The notes below the pieces were generated by a model. That model did no database searches. It had not been told where the DNA came from and saw only the letters and a program-made list of their open reading frames with translations. From a bacterium (GTDB lineage: Bacteria; Oederibacteriota; JAAXVQ01; JAUVAV01): a stretch of DNA of 64,000 nt. Location: contig JAIORK010000018.1 of NCBI GenBank assembly GCA_021108215.1, positions 1 through 64,000 of the forward strand, written 5' to 3'. The position numbers were made by a program, and so were the translations under genes. How positions within the stretch are numbered: position 1 is the first letter of the stretch; the number at the start of each line of letters is the position of its first letter. Shown piece after piece: positions 36,862 through 46,708 of the stretch.

Positions 36862-37866
36862 CTACGGCAGTTTACTCTCCATCGTGCGGATCACCAACAA
36901 TTCCATCATCATAAAAAGCAGTGCCAAAAAAATAAAAATGTGCCCAATATCACGCTTGGCAGTATAGCGTTTTGAAGAAACCCGGGAATACTCCATCCGG
37001 CCGATCTCAGTATAAATTTCGCGCAGCTTATTTTTGTCCGTGGCGCGGAAATACTTTCCGCCGGTGGCTGCTGCAATCTTCTCCAGTGTTTCTTCGTCAA
37101 CTTCCTCCATGTGCACTGATCCATCCGGGTTAAGCAGCATGGTCTCGCCGCCGGTGGCCTTTTTTACAACAATCGGCGCGCCCCCAGGCTGCCCCATACC
37201 AATCGTATAAATGCGTATATCCAAGGCTCTGGCGATCTCTGCTGCGGTCAAAGGATCCACACGTCCGGCATTGTTTCTGCCGTCGGTCAGCAGGATAATC
37301 ACTTTGGAAACAGCTTCGGATTGTTTCAACCGGCTGGCACATGCCGCAATGGCCATGCCAATCGCTGTGCCGTCAGATGTCATACCGATCTGTAGGTGCT
37401 CAAGCAGTGTGAGCACAACTTGATAATCCAGGGTCAGGGGACAGACCGTAAACGCCTGAGCGGCAAATGCCACCAAACCGAGACGGTTATTGCTCTCCTT
37501 GGTCAAAAACCGGCGTAATTCCGCCTTGGCTGCCTGGAGACGGTTCATCGGTTCAAAATCCCGGGCCGACATACTGCCTGAGATATCCAGCGCCAACATG
37601 ATATCCAAACCACTGGTCGTAATGCGCTGTACATTTTGTACCAATTGCGGACGCGCAGCAGCAAAGACAAGCATACCGACCACGATCAGACGCAGCGTCT
37701 CCCGCATCCCGCTTCCCGGTCGGCGCCCGCCGCGAAAAACATCTTTGACTGCCTGAGTCTCGGGATAAAGAATAGACGCCGGTTTGCCGATCCCGCGTTT
37801 TCGCAAAAAAACAACCAGTGGAATCAATGCCAACAGAATCAATGCCAACGGATAATAAAAACTCAT
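36862..37866 (-). CDS. BatA-like VWA-domain membrane protein
   Basis: 334 residues: N-terminal membrane segments (about 5-21 and 57-75), a VWA domain with complete MIDAS (DISGSMS at 94-100, Thr in SDGTAIG, Asp in LTDGRNN), and a C-terminal membrane segment (about 307-327). It overlaps the upstream gene by four bases (ATGA), so the two are translationally coupled. VWA proteins of the Bat cluster are thought to assemble with a MoxR AAA+ chaperone in the inner membrane and aid envelope or oxidative-stress tolerance. Confidence 0.88.
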   Translation of the reverse strand: MSFYYPLALILLALIPLVVFLRKRGIGKPASILYPETQAVKDVFRGGRRPGSGMRETLRLIVVGMLVFAAARPQLVQNVQRITTSGLDIMLALDISGSMSARDFEPMNRLQAAKAELRRFLTKESNNRLGLVAFAAQAFTVCPLTLDYQVVLTLLEHLQIGMTSDGTAIGMAIAACASRLKQSEAVSKVIILLTDGRNNAGRVDPLTAAEIARALDIRIYTIGMGQPGGAPIVVKKATGGETMLLNPDGSVHMEEVDEETLEKIAAATGGKYFRATDKNKLREIYTEIGRMEYSRVSSKRYTAKRDIGHIFIFLALLFMMMELLVIRTMESKLP

Positions 37867-38843
37867 GTACGCCCAACTTTTTGTCCGGATTCATCCGGTT
37901 CTTTGGTCAGCATAATAATTTCACGCGCCAAACCGTGTGCCTCAGCCACACGTTTATAATCAACCGCTTCTTGCGCAAATTTTACCAGATCGGATTCTTT
38001 GAGCAGCCGATTAATCAACTCCCGGCGTTTTGCCTCCACCCCGCGCGTGATGAGTTCATTGACAATTGCAGTACGCGGCATTTCCAATGCCGGAAAGTGA
38101 AAACGATTGGCAATGTAGTGACGAATAATTCTGGAGAGCTCAGTAAAGTATTGATCACTCCGCGTGGCCTCCGTTACAATTTTTGATTTTCCCAGTTTTT
38201 CCAACCCACGCATTGCCTCGATATGCGCCGGCAACCTGGGGACACTCTTCTTAGGCCTCCCGGCCTTTCCCCGGATGATCCAAACGACCAGCAGCAGACA
38301 AAACCCCGCCAGAACCAACAGCTCCCAAATCCGAGGAGCCTGGCGCGGGGCGCGGGGATCAATGAGGGACAAGCCCGCTTCCGGGTACATGCTGCGCATT
38401 TTGATCTGAATGGGAACAGAATAGGCGGTCGCGGTATCACCCTGCGGCCAGGTAATTTTAATCGGCAGGGAAGGGATAATGATATCTTCCAAAGAAAAAG
38501 CCGCCAGAGTGTATACTCCCTGAACCGCAAGATACCCCTCGTGACGTTTGCTCACGTCTTTTTCCTGATAATTCAGTACCTGGCAATCGGGCAGTACCAC
38601 CCCTCTGCCCGGCAAATAAACCATACCGTTTTTAGCCCCGGCGGTAACCACAAACCGGAACAATTCGCCGGTTTTAACCAACCGGGTATTGACCGCAGCA
38701 TCGACCCAAATATTTTCTGCAGCTCCGGCGCGGATGGTGAGACACACCGCCAGTGTTGCTGTAAAAAATATGGCTATGCTGAAAAATTTTTGTCGAAGCG
38801 CATCCACCTGCAACCGGGCGTTATGCATATGCCTGCGTTTCAC
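37863..38843 (-). CDS. Bat-cluster membrane protein (BatD/DUF4381-like)
   Basis: 326 residues with an N-terminal hydrophobic segment or signal (about 20-40), a beta-rich periplasmic part of about 125 residues, one membrane helix (about 172-190) and a helical cytoplasmic part (AHIEAMRGLEKLGKSK.., RSDQYFTELSRIIRHYIANRFHFPALEMPRTAI) shared with DUF4381/BatD tails. The start is a GTG overlapping the DUF58 stop (TAGTG). Its location between DUF58 and BatA supports a role in the same complex. Confidence 0.75.
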   Translation of the reverse strand: MKRRHMHNARLQVDALRQKFFSIAIFFTATLAVCLTIRAGAAENIWVDAAVNTRLVKTGELFRFVVTAGAKNGMVYLPGRGVVLPDCQVLNYQEKDVSKRHEGYLAVQGVYTLAAFSLEDIIIPSLPIKITWPQGDTATAYSVPIQIKMRSMYPEAGLSLIDPRAPRQAPRIWELLVLAGFCLLLVVWIIRGKAGRPKKSVPRLPAHIEAMRGLEKLGKSKIVTEATRSDQYFTELSRIIRHYIANRFHFPALEMPRTAIVNELITRGVEAKRRELINRLLKESDLVKFAQEAVDYKRVAEAHGLAREIIMLTKEPDESGQKVGRT

Positions 38844-39742
38844 TAGACCCCTGCCATTTTCTGTTTGCGGGCACGAAAAAATTTAATCAAAGGAAAAAGA
38901 TAAGAACGATCTGTGAAAAGATCAATCGCATCAACCTGATGTTGGGCAAAATAATGCACTCTAGCCCGGGCCCGGGCGCGGGTGAAGCGTTCATATTCCT
39001 GGCGCGCATAAATATCCCTGGTATCCACCTCGGTTTCCTGTCCGGTTTCAGGATCGGTCAATGTGGTCCACCCCAGAGGCGGCAGCTCATACTCGCGTTT
39101 ATCGTTTAGAATGATTGCCACACAATCATGTTTTTTCTGCGCAACCTTGAGTGAGGTCGTAAAATCCGGCGCATAAAAATCAGAAATCATAAAAACAATG
39201 CTCCGCCGCTTCAACCCCCTGGCCATAAACTCCAGGGCACAATTCAAATTGGTTTTTCTAGGCAGCGTTTTGTGGGAAAGCACTTCTGTGATGATACGCA
39301 TGACATGCTTGCGTCCTTTGCGCGGCGGGACGAATTTTTCCCGCCGGTCTGAGAAAAGCAACAACCCGACCCGGTCATTATTTTTAATCGCAGAAAAAGC
39401 CAGTAAGGCGGAAATTTCGGCAGCCAGCTCAGCTTTACTCTGTGAGCCTGAGCCAAAGGCTGTGGATGCGGAAACATCAATCGCGAGCATAAGTGTCAAT
39501 TCCCGTTCTTCACTGTAGCGCTTGACATGCAGTGTGCCGGTGCGGGCGGTCACATTCCAATCAATGGTGCGCACATCATCTCCGCGATGGTAATTGCGTA
39601 CCTCATTGAACTCAACGCCCTTGCCCTTAAACACGCTGTGATAAGCGCCGGAAAAAATATGATTGACTGTGGCGCGCGTGGCAATCTCGATACGCCGAAC
39701 GCGCTTGATCAACTCCTGGGGTGTAACACCGCCTTCGCTCAT
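38843..39742 (-). CDS. DUF58 (VWA-related) protein
   Basis: 299 residues. The DUF58 signature is present: GKGVEFNEVRNYHRGDDVRTIDWNVTARTG, then a VWA-like core with LAIDVSASTAFG and SDFYAPDF. The protein has no membrane segment. DUF58 genes are regularly found after moxR, and the products are believed to bridge the AAA+ ATPase and the membrane VWA proteins. The ATG at 39742 lies 25 bases from the moxR stop; an in-frame GTG 12 bases further up is possible. No strong ribosome-binding site favours either. Confidence 0.88.
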   Translation of the reverse strand: MSEGGVTPQELIKRVRRIEIATRATVNHIFSGAYHSVFKGKGVEFNEVRNYHRGDDVRTIDWNVTARTGTLHVKRYSEERELTLMLAIDVSASTAFGSGSQSKAELAAEISALLAFSAIKNNDRVGLLLFSDRREKFVPPRKGRKHVMRIITEVLSHKTLPRKTNLNCALEFMARGLKRRSIVFMISDFYAPDFTTSLKVAQKKHDCVAIILNDKREYELPPLGWTTLTDPETGQETEVDTRDIYARQEYERFTRARARARVHYFAQHQVDAIDLFTDRSYLFPLIKFFRARKQKMAGV

Positions 39743-39767
39743 AAGAACAAACACCCGCTTGCCATGT

Positions 39768-40757
<990 letters not shown>

Positions 40758-40797
40758 TTCAGCAAACCTTTCTTGCAATCATTATAATGCGTCTGTA

Positions 40798-40825
40798 GCA
40801 GGGGCACGATGCATCGTGTCCCTGC
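40798..40825. repeat. 28-bp palindrome with one mismatch
   Basis: Arm GCAGGGGCACGATG against the complement GCAGGGACACGATG. Same length and shape as the GTAGGG..CCCTAC family, preceded by GTA. Lies between the PorV-like gene and moxR. Confidence 0.6.
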
Positions 40826-40861
40826 TTTTAAAACCAAAGATGCTTTGCTTTAAACCATTCC

Positions 40862-42589
40862 TTATTGCCCGGTCTGGACCAGCTTTTCTTTGATGTTGTT
40901 TACCGCATCTCTGGCCTTCACATGGTCCGGCTGTAATTTAAGCAGCGATTCAAACGCATGCAGCGCCTTGCGCAACTCCTGGCGGGCGTAATGATTCAAT
41001 CCCTGTTTATAAAGCCGGTCCACCTCTTCGGGAATTCGCTGTTTGGCAGCTGCCAACTTTCCCTTGGCGATTTTATTAGCCGGGTCCAAATCCAGCATCT
41101 TTTGATATGCATCCACTTCTGCGACAATATCACCTTTTTCGCTTGCCCGGGATGCCTGCGCAGACAAAGCCGCCATCTCTGTCTTGAGAGCCTTCTTGGC
41201 TTTTCCCAACAGCTCGGTTGCCTTCCGGTGTTGGGTGGTTAACTCCAGCACCAGCTGGAGCTGCTTAATCGCTTGTGTATAGTCTTTTATATTATAGGCT
41301 TTCTCGCCTTTGTTATAATACTTCCGGATTAACTGCTGCAAAGAAGCGTTTTTCTTTGCCGGTTTAACTGTTTTCATCTGTTCTTTTTCAAGTACTTGCG
41401 ACCGGGCTTTTTGCTTGGCCTTGGCCAGTGCCTTTTGTGCCCGGGTAAAAGCAGGCAAAAGCTTCAATGCCGCTTTGTATTCAATAATGGCATCAATCGT
41501 CTGTCCGTATTTTTCATACTCCTGCCCGGCCTTGTAATGGTATTCCGCTTGCTCCCGGTTCTCTCCTTGCATGCGGCGATCTTTTGGTTCCGGTTTGTAG
41601 ACATATTTGGGATACGGTGTGGGGGTTGGTTTGGGTGTTGCTTTTGCAATGGGTTTGACCCGCGGTTGGTTGAAATAGTATTCCACCGCCACACCGAACT
41701 CATTGCCAAAGTCACCACGATTCATGAATGTCAAATCAATCCCGAATTGGGCGAGATTGAATCCCAAACCCAGAACAATCCCCTCAACACTACTGGCTTG
41801 ATCACCGGAAAGCGGAACTTTGAATCCGGTTCGTATATCAAGCCAGTCCCAAGCTCTGTACTCCGCGCCCATACCGAATTCTGCAATACTGCCAAACACC
41901 ATCTCCAGCTCGGCATCAATAAGTAAGCGGCGCTGGATAGTCCAAAACGCACCGGCCATGCGCAGACTCGAAGGCAGGGTGTATCCATCAACCTTGGCTC
42001 CCAAATTTTTCAGCACAGCTGACAATGACCAGTCCGGTGCCGGATCAAAACTGCCGCCCAAATCAATGACCACACCGCTGTACTCAATCTCACCCAGCTT
42101 TTCGACAAATATTCCGGCATTGAGACCGGTACGCCATTTGGGTCCCAGGGACATACCATATCCGACATCAATCAGAACATCGGACGGCTTCAGGGTTTTC
42201 CCTGTTGGCTGACCGGAAGAATCCAGTTCCGTAAAATCCCCGTAGGAATAAAAATTAAACAAAGCACCCAGCGCACCCGGACCCAGCGGCATGATGCCGG
42301 AGAGCACATTGTGACTGATAACCCCGCCGGTACCGTCAAACTGAAACCCCAGGGCCGGCGTCTCGGCCAGGGCCAGTCCGGCCGGGTTGTAAAGCTGTCC
42401 AAACGAACCTGTTGCCACAGCCGTATAATTGTCTCCCATTCCGGTTGTCCGGCCGCCGACACCGTTTTGCAAAAACGCGGCAACATAATTGGCCTCCGCC
42501 ATAATCCTGTTTGCTGCTCCCAGCAATACGCAGACTGCCAGCAGTCCTGCAAGATAGATGCTTGGCTTAAACTTATTTTTATTCCGCAT
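40862..42589 (-). CDS. PorV/PorQ-like outer-membrane barrel fused to TPR domain
   Basis: 575 residues. After a signal peptide (ending near IMAEA) comes a barrel of about 290 residues that starts like PorV/PorQ/UPF0164 proteins (AAFLQNGVGGRTTGMGDNYTA and LYNPAGLA) and ends in VEYYFNQP. A short Pro/Lys linker (KPTPTPYPK) leads into about six TPR-like repeats reaching the C-terminus. PorV proteins shuttle cargo in type IX secretion but also occur in bacteria without it. The ATG at 42589 follows GGGGGAG. The TPR part is paralogous to the protein at 59865-61088. Confidence 0.78.
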   Translation of the reverse strand: MRNKNKFKPSIYLAGLLAVCVLLGAANRIMAEANYVAAFLQNGVGGRTTGMGDNYTAVATGSFGQLYNPAGLALAETPALGFQFDGTGGVISHNVLSGIMPLGPGALGALFNFYSYGDFTELDSSGQPTGKTLKPSDVLIDVGYGMSLGPKWRTGLNAGIFVEKLGEIEYSGVVIDLGGSFDPAPDWSLSAVLKNLGAKVDGYTLPSSLRMAGAFWTIQRRLLIDAELEMVFGSIAEFGMGAEYRAWDWLDIRTGFKVPLSGDQASSVEGIVLGLGFNLAQFGIDLTFMNRGDFGNEFGVAVEYYFNQPRVKPIAKATPKPTPTPYPKYVYKPEPKDRRMQGENREQAEYHYKAGQEYEKYGQTIDAIIEYKAALKLLPAFTRAQKALAKAKQKARSQVLEKEQMKTVKPAKKNASLQQLIRKYYNKGEKAYNIKDYTQAIKQLQLVLELTTQHRKATELLGKAKKALKTEMAALSAQASRASEKGDIVAEVDAYQKMLDLDPANKIAKGKLAAAKQRIPEEVDRLYKQGLNHYARQELRKALHAFESLLKLQPDHVKARDAVNNIKEKLVQTGQ

Positions 42590-42631
42590 GCGTTTTCTCC
42601 CCCGGTTAATTTTCATTCCAAAAAAGAGCAC

Positions 42632-42796
42632 TTTACCACGGAGCACACTGAGCTCACGGAGAAAGCTCTAAAAACAAAATCATCTATAGGGTAAAAGCCT
42701 AAAGACAGAAACAACATTTTTTTCTTCAGGTTTTAATCTTACCCGATATGCCTTTTGGTTTTTTCCGTGTCCTCCGTGCTCTCTGTGGTGAGACGC
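42632..42796. repeat. CACGGAG-type inverted-repeat element (165 bp)
   Basis: Left TTTACCACGGAGCACAC and right GTGCTCTCTGTGGTGAGA pair with a few mismatches; each end holds two CACGGAG/CTCCGTG blocks. It fills the gap between the secreted propeller gene and the PorV-like gene. Confidence 0.7.
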
Positions 42797-42842
42797 TTTC
42801 AAGTTGTTAATTTTTTCTGTGTCTATCAGTGGCCCTATGTTT

Positions 42843-44381
42843 TTACCGGGCGATGATAAATTTTTCCATGGCTGTCTCTTTCTCGCCAATTGTGATCTGG
42901 TAAAAATAAACCCCCGGAGCAATCAATGAACAATCCCAGTTGATAGTGCCCTCGCCGGTCAATGTCGTGCTGCCGGTAATTTCCGCCACCCGCCGGAAGT
43001 GGGTATTGTAGACCCGGACAACGGGCTCACCCTCGGCATCGGTCATGCGATAAACAAAATTGACTTGTGTCGATGCAGGCAAAGGATACGCCTTGGTGCT
43101 GTCCGCCCCGGTAATATGATCCGGTGCCGGGGTCAGCGTACCTTCCGGCGTGGCGGTTGCGATCGGCGTTGGCGTTGCTACGGGTGTTGGTTCAATCCAG
43201 TGCTTGACATGCACCCAATCGTTGCCCGAACCATTGTCCTCCTCATGCCAGGTAACAAAGGGACCGCTTTCCGACACAGCGATATCTGCAAACATAGCAT
43301 TTTTGCCCACATTAATATTCAGGCTGTCATCCAGAGATTCCCAATCAGAACCATTATAAAATTTCACATAGATATTCCCCATACTCGCCAACTCCTGTCC
43401 ATAGGAGAGAAAGAGTGTGTCGGTCTCATCCACCACCAGTTTGGGGTATCTGACATTATTATTACTGGCCACCACTGATCCGTGCAGTACCCAGTCGCTT
43501 TCGTTCCAATATTTAACCAAAATCTTGGGTTGCAAAGAGTCCTCAACATACGCAACAAAAATCTGATTGTTACTATTCACTGCAACTGAGGGGGCGCCAT
43601 CAGTGGTTGTCAAGGTTCCCACCCGGCCGCCCACTAAAATCCAGTCCACGCCACTATATTTACGCACATAGACATCCATATTTGCAGTGTCTTCCTGCCA
43701 GGCAATCACCGGTAAATTATCCTCTCCTACCGTAATGGAGGGCGCAAAAGCAGATGTAGTGGTCTGGACATTCAAATACCCATTGCTTGATTCGTCCATA
43801 TTAATATGTGAAAGATCCGTGCCATTGAACCGCAGCGCATACACCCGCTGCAAGCCACCCTCGTCTTCCAACCAAGTCATTTGTCCCCAGGCCGGGATTT
43901 GGTGATTAAAGACGATTTTCGCGTTACCTGCGTTATTGTCATAGCTCCGGTTGCAAATCGTGTTCCCTTGCCAGTCAGCGCCATTCCACTTGGAAAGACG
44001 CACCTTGGTGGTTGCAGTACTGGTTTCGAACCAGCAAATATAGGGGACATCCGTGTGAGGATCAATTGCGAGATCCGGCGCATAAGCATCCTCATCATTC
44101 TGGAAATTCACATGTCCGGCCATATTCCACCAGTCAGCGCCATTCCAGCGTTTAACATAAATCAGTTGATTGCCGCCGGTGGTCTCCTGAAACGCCGCAA
44201 AAGTCCTGCCCGCAGCAACAATATCGCCTCTGGGAACCGCAATCGCGGGGTGATTCGCGTTTTCATTATTATCAATATTCAATTCAACTGCCAAACTTTC
44301 CCAGGACGCCGCCGCAACCAGGGGAAGAAGAAAAGCTACCGATAAGATAATGAAACCTGTTTTTATATCAAGCTTGCGCAT
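42843..44381 (-). CDS. secreted beta-propeller-like protein with C-terminal Por/FlgD-like domain
   Basis: 512 residues with a signal peptide (ending about VAAASW). The main body contains about seven repeats marked by V(K/R)xW(N)G(A/S)DW (for example YVKRWNGADWW, LSKWNGADWQ, VRKYSGVDWI, VKYWNESDWV, VKFYNGSDWE) and (P)xIAVxxxxxPxIxW, suggesting a seven-bladed propeller. A short TPTPIATATPEG linker leads to a domain (AYPLPASTQVNF, VYNTHFRRVAEI, WDCSLIAPGVYFYQITIG) like that of the beta-helix proteins here. Probably exported and surface-anchored; the ligand is unknown. Transcribed toward the PorV-like gene. Confidence 0.78.
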   Translation of the reverse strand: MRKLDIKTGFIILSVAFLLPLVAAASWESLAVELNIDNNENANHPAIAVPRGDIVAAGRTFAAFQETTGGNQLIYVKRWNGADWWNMAGHVNFQNDEDAYAPDLAIDPHTDVPYICWFETSTATTKVRLSKWNGADWQGNTICNRSYDNNAGNAKIVFNHQIPAWGQMTWLEDEGGLQRVYALRFNGTDLSHINMDESSNGYLNVQTTTSAFAPSITVGEDNLPVIAWQEDTANMDVYVRKYSGVDWILVGGRVGTLTTTDGAPSVAVNSNNQIFVAYVEDSLQPKILVKYWNESDWVLHGSVVASNNNVRYPKLVVDETDTLFLSYGQELASMGNIYVKFYNGSDWESLDDSLNINVGKNAMFADIAVSESGPFVTWHEEDNGSGNDWVHVKHWIEPTPVATPTPIATATPEGTLTPAPDHITGADSTKAYPLPASTQVNFVYRMTDAEGEPVVRVYNTHFRRVAEITGSTTLTGEGTINWDCSLIAPGVYFYQITIGEKETAMEKFIIAR

Positions 44382-44686
44382 AGGCTCCTCCTAAGACATA
44401 CTGCGATTTCGCGTCATGATTCAAAGCACTCATTCTAAACGATTTTTCCGGGGATGGTAAGAAAAAACATGGAAAAAACAAGCGTGATTAAATTTTTAAT
44501 TTGGGCGGGTTTGCGACCAGCGGAAGTCCCTTTACTTCATTATCTTTTCCGGTTGGGGGACCTGCGAATCTTCCCCATCACTATAATCAGTAGCATCAAC
44601 TTGTTTATTGTGATAAAGTTCATACGCATATAAACATATCCGTATAGTCTTTTTTTATTCCCGCCAAGACGAAAGGAACGAAAATT
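44382..44686. other. 305-bp divergent intergenic region
   Basis: Separates the secreted propeller gene (leftward) from the small membrane gene (rightward), so it should carry promoters for both. An AGGAGG sits at about 44385-44392 for the leftward gene, and GGAACG precedes the ATG at 44687. I could not identify a convincing pair of -35/-10 boxes. Confidence 0.4.
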
Positions 44687-44980
44687 ATGCTGGCCCTGTA
44701 TATTAATTTTGCCGCTATTGTGGTCATTATCCTGGCTTTTATTTTGTCCCTGAGATTGCGTAAGCAGGTTCTCGGTGGAACGGTTAAAACAACCTGGAAT
44801 ATTTTAACCGCGCTTATCGCTGCTTTTGTGATCGGTTATTTACTGACCCCCTTTTTCTCGGTTCTCAATGCCGGCAGTAAAGATCTTGTGGTAAGTCTGA
44901 TCTTTTTCTTCGGGGCAATTTTCGTGATTATCGTCATCTACTTATTTCAGAAAATCATCAAGGATTTGGGTTTATCCTGA
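44687..44980 (+). CDS. small membrane protein, 97 aa
   Basis: Three membrane segments (about 3-24, 36-57 and 68-88) joined by short basic loops (RLRKQ, KIIKDL). The ATG follows AAAGGAACG. The stop (TGA) and the ATG of the next gene share TGAAATG, so the pair is almost certainly co-translated. The family is not recognised; the topology is like small inner-membrane subunits of sensory or transport systems. Confidence 0.6.
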   Translation: MLALYINFAAIVVIILAFILSLRLRKQVLGGTVKTTWNILTALIAAFVIGYLLTPFFSVLNAGSKDLVVSLIFFFGAIFVIIVIYLFQKIIKDLGLS

Positions 44981-44981
44981 A

Positions 44982-45245
44982 ATGACAGAAAAAAAATCCG
45001 ACTTTGATTCGCGTATGCCGGTTACAAGAAACAGGCTAAGAGAAGTAATCTATGAAATCTTGGGGAATAATATCAATGAGGTTTATACCAAAGTCATTAA
45101 CAAAGAATTAGACGCCGCCATTTCAAATAAAGCGGATTTAGTAAAAATGTGTAATAAAATCAAAAACCTCATCGCCTTATTTATTGACAAAAAAAAAGCG
45201 AAAACCATCGCCGCGAAATTAAACGACATTATACTCCCCTTGTAA
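44982..45245 (+). CDS. small Lys-rich protein coupled to the membrane protein, 87 aa
   Basis: Soluble, highly charged and probably all helical (RNRLREVIYEILGNNINEV; KADLVKMCNKIKNLIALFIDKKKAKTI). The ATG lies one base after the stop of the preceding gene. It may be the cytoplasmic partner of the small membrane protein. I do not recognise either. Confidence 0.55.
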   Translation: MTEKKSDFDSRMPVTRNRLREVIYEILGNNINEVYTKVINKELDAAISNKADLVKMCNKIKNLIALFIDKKKAKTIAAKLNDIILPL

Positions 45246-45328
45246 TTCCAAAAATAGACATGTTGAAGATAATCTAATATTCCGACTCCGGCATTGGCAA
45301 GCTTTCCTTCTTTTGTCATTAAAACATT

Positions 45329-46294
45329 TCACCACGGAGATCACGGAGCGCACGGAGAAAGATAAAAACTTGTGCAGGTTAAGACATAAAACAAATCCAC
45401 CATGACTTTATTAGTTTTCTGTCATAACACAAAACGCTTTATGCCGTTTCTCAGCAAAGCACAATTGAAGTTAAGTAGTAGACCAACGTGAATGTTTGCT
45501 ATTTTCATGTAGGTCAAAATCTGTGCTTCATGTAGGCGCGTAAGCGTATCTACACTTTTCAACTCAACAATAACTTGGTCCTGTACAAAAAGATCGATAC
45601 GGTACCCACAATCCAACATGATTTTTTTATAGCGAACAGGTAATGAAACTTGTGTGCAAAAAGAAATATTGCGGTTTGCCAGTTCGTGAGCGAGGCATTG
45701 CTCATATGCTGATTCCAATAATCCCGGACCTAAACACTTGTGTACTTCAAAGGCAGCGTCAATAATTGGTTGCGTTAGTTCTTGATTGATCATATCCCCC
45801 TCCAAAAAATGGTTTATAAGATTAGACCCATTGGGAGACACATTCCATGCATCATTAATATAATAATAAAAAGTAGTAACTGCGGAGGTAAATAAGATCA
45901 AAGGCTGAAAAATGTAGATGCATAGGGCTATCTACCACGGAGCACACCCTGCTCTTTGATATTAAATCAGAGGAATCGCAGGACCGGCGGAGTGCACGGA
46001 GATAATCAAGATCAAAAGCTAAATAGGGTAAAAGCAAAAAATGAAGATACAAAATGGTACGCTACGGAGTTCATACCCAAACAACGGGTACAGGCGGAAA
46101 CACAAATACAATCGTATATTCTATTTTTTATGCCTTTGATCCTAACCCTATTTTCGTTTTAATGCCTTTGCCCTTTCTTCTTTTTCTGCCTTTGCCCTAT
46201 CCTGTCCTTGACTTTATCCTTTTCGCTTCATGCTTTTGCCTTTACCCTCTTTACATTTTGCCTTTCACCGTGCGCTCCGTGATCTCCGTGGTGA
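45329..46294. repeat. 966-bp region bounded by 27-bp perfect inverted repeats, enclosing a GxxExxY gene
   Basis: The left arm at 45329-45355 starts TCACCACGGAGATCACGGAG and its exact complement occupies 46268-46294; weaker pairing continues a few bases inward. A second left-end-like copy (ACCACGGAGCACACC, 45934-45948) inside shares about 60 bases with the element at 34667. The right third is built of degenerate TGCCTTTGCCCT-type repeats (about 46125-46265) and codes for nothing. This looks like a mobile repeat family carrying or surrounding a gene. Confidence 0.65.
45422..45793 (-). CDS. GxxExxY-family protein
   Basis: 123 residues with the family motif LGPGLLESAYEQCLAHEL (about 22-39), a central VRYKKIMLDCGYRIDLFVQDQVIVELKSVDTLT and a C-terminal HxAQILTYMKIANIHVGLLLNFN. 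The DxxV..ELKS arrangement is a PD-(D/E)xK-like core, so nuclease-type activity is plausible but unproven. The ATG at 45793 follows GGAGGGGG. It lies between CACGGAG-type repeats, the context in which such genes often occur. Confidence 0.8.
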   Translation of the reverse strand: MINQELTQPIIDAAFEVHKCLGPGLLESAYEQCLAHELANRNISFCTQVSLPVRYKKIMLDCGYRIDLFVQDQVIVELKSVDTLTRLHEAQILTYMKIANIHVGLLLNFNCALLRNGIKRFVL

Positions 46295-46301
46295 GCTGCT
46301 T

Positions 46302-46682
46302 TTATGCCTTTAATGCCTTTACGATCTTCGCCCTCAGCGTTTCCAGATCAAACGGCTTGCGCATACACACATCCGCCCCGGCAGCCAACGCCCTTTTCTC
46401 CAGCGCCCCATCCAGCATCGCAGAGAGCACAATAATTTTCGGTGGTGTGTTTTTGTGTAGGGAACGGTCGCGACCGTTCCCTACGATATATTCAATCAAT
46501 TCAATCCCGGTCATGCCCGGCATGGCGTAATCCGTAATCACCAGATCCGCCTTCCAGCGGTCCAGCACCGCCAATGCTTCCCTCCCATTGCCGGCCGTCT
46601 TCACCGTGTAATCATTTTCCAAAGCCACGCAGAGAATATAGCGCAAACTTTTCTCGTCTTCGATAATAAGAATATTGGGCAT
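46302..46682 (-). CDS. stand-alone receiver-domain response regulator with an internal palindrome
   Basis: 126 residues, receiver domain only: acidic pocket IIEDE (5-9), phospho-acceptor Asp in LVITDYAMPG (about residue 51), SA in VLSAML, and Lys in CMRKPFD. Between helix 3 and strand 4 the expected short loop is replaced by VGNGRDRSLHKNTPP. The underlying DNA is a perfect 28-bp palindrome (46457-46484), so a repeat has been inserted in frame. No output domain is present. A CheY-like or diguanylate-pathway role is possible. Confidence 0.8.
   Translation of the reverse strand: MPNILIIEDEKSLRYILCVALENDYTVKTAGNGREALAVLDRWKADLVITDYAMPGMTGIELIEYIVGNGRDRSLHKNTPPKIIVLSAMLDGALEKRALAAGADVCMRKPFDLETLRAKIVKALKA
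46457..46484. repeat. 28-bp perfect palindrome inside a coding sequence
   Basis: Arm GTAGGGAACGGTCG with its exact complement. Nearly identical to the palindrome after the DUF4139 gene at 15938-15965 (two symmetric differences). It encodes about ten residues of the receiver protein. Confidence 0.8.
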
Positions 46683-46708
46683 AAAATTGAGTCTTTCCGT
46701 GTTATGTT

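Noticed and set aside
46054-46530. Plus-strand frame of about 158 codons in the CACGGAG element
   Set aside because: It is built of the TGCCTTTGCCCT-type repeats and runs into the response-regulator gene on the other strand.
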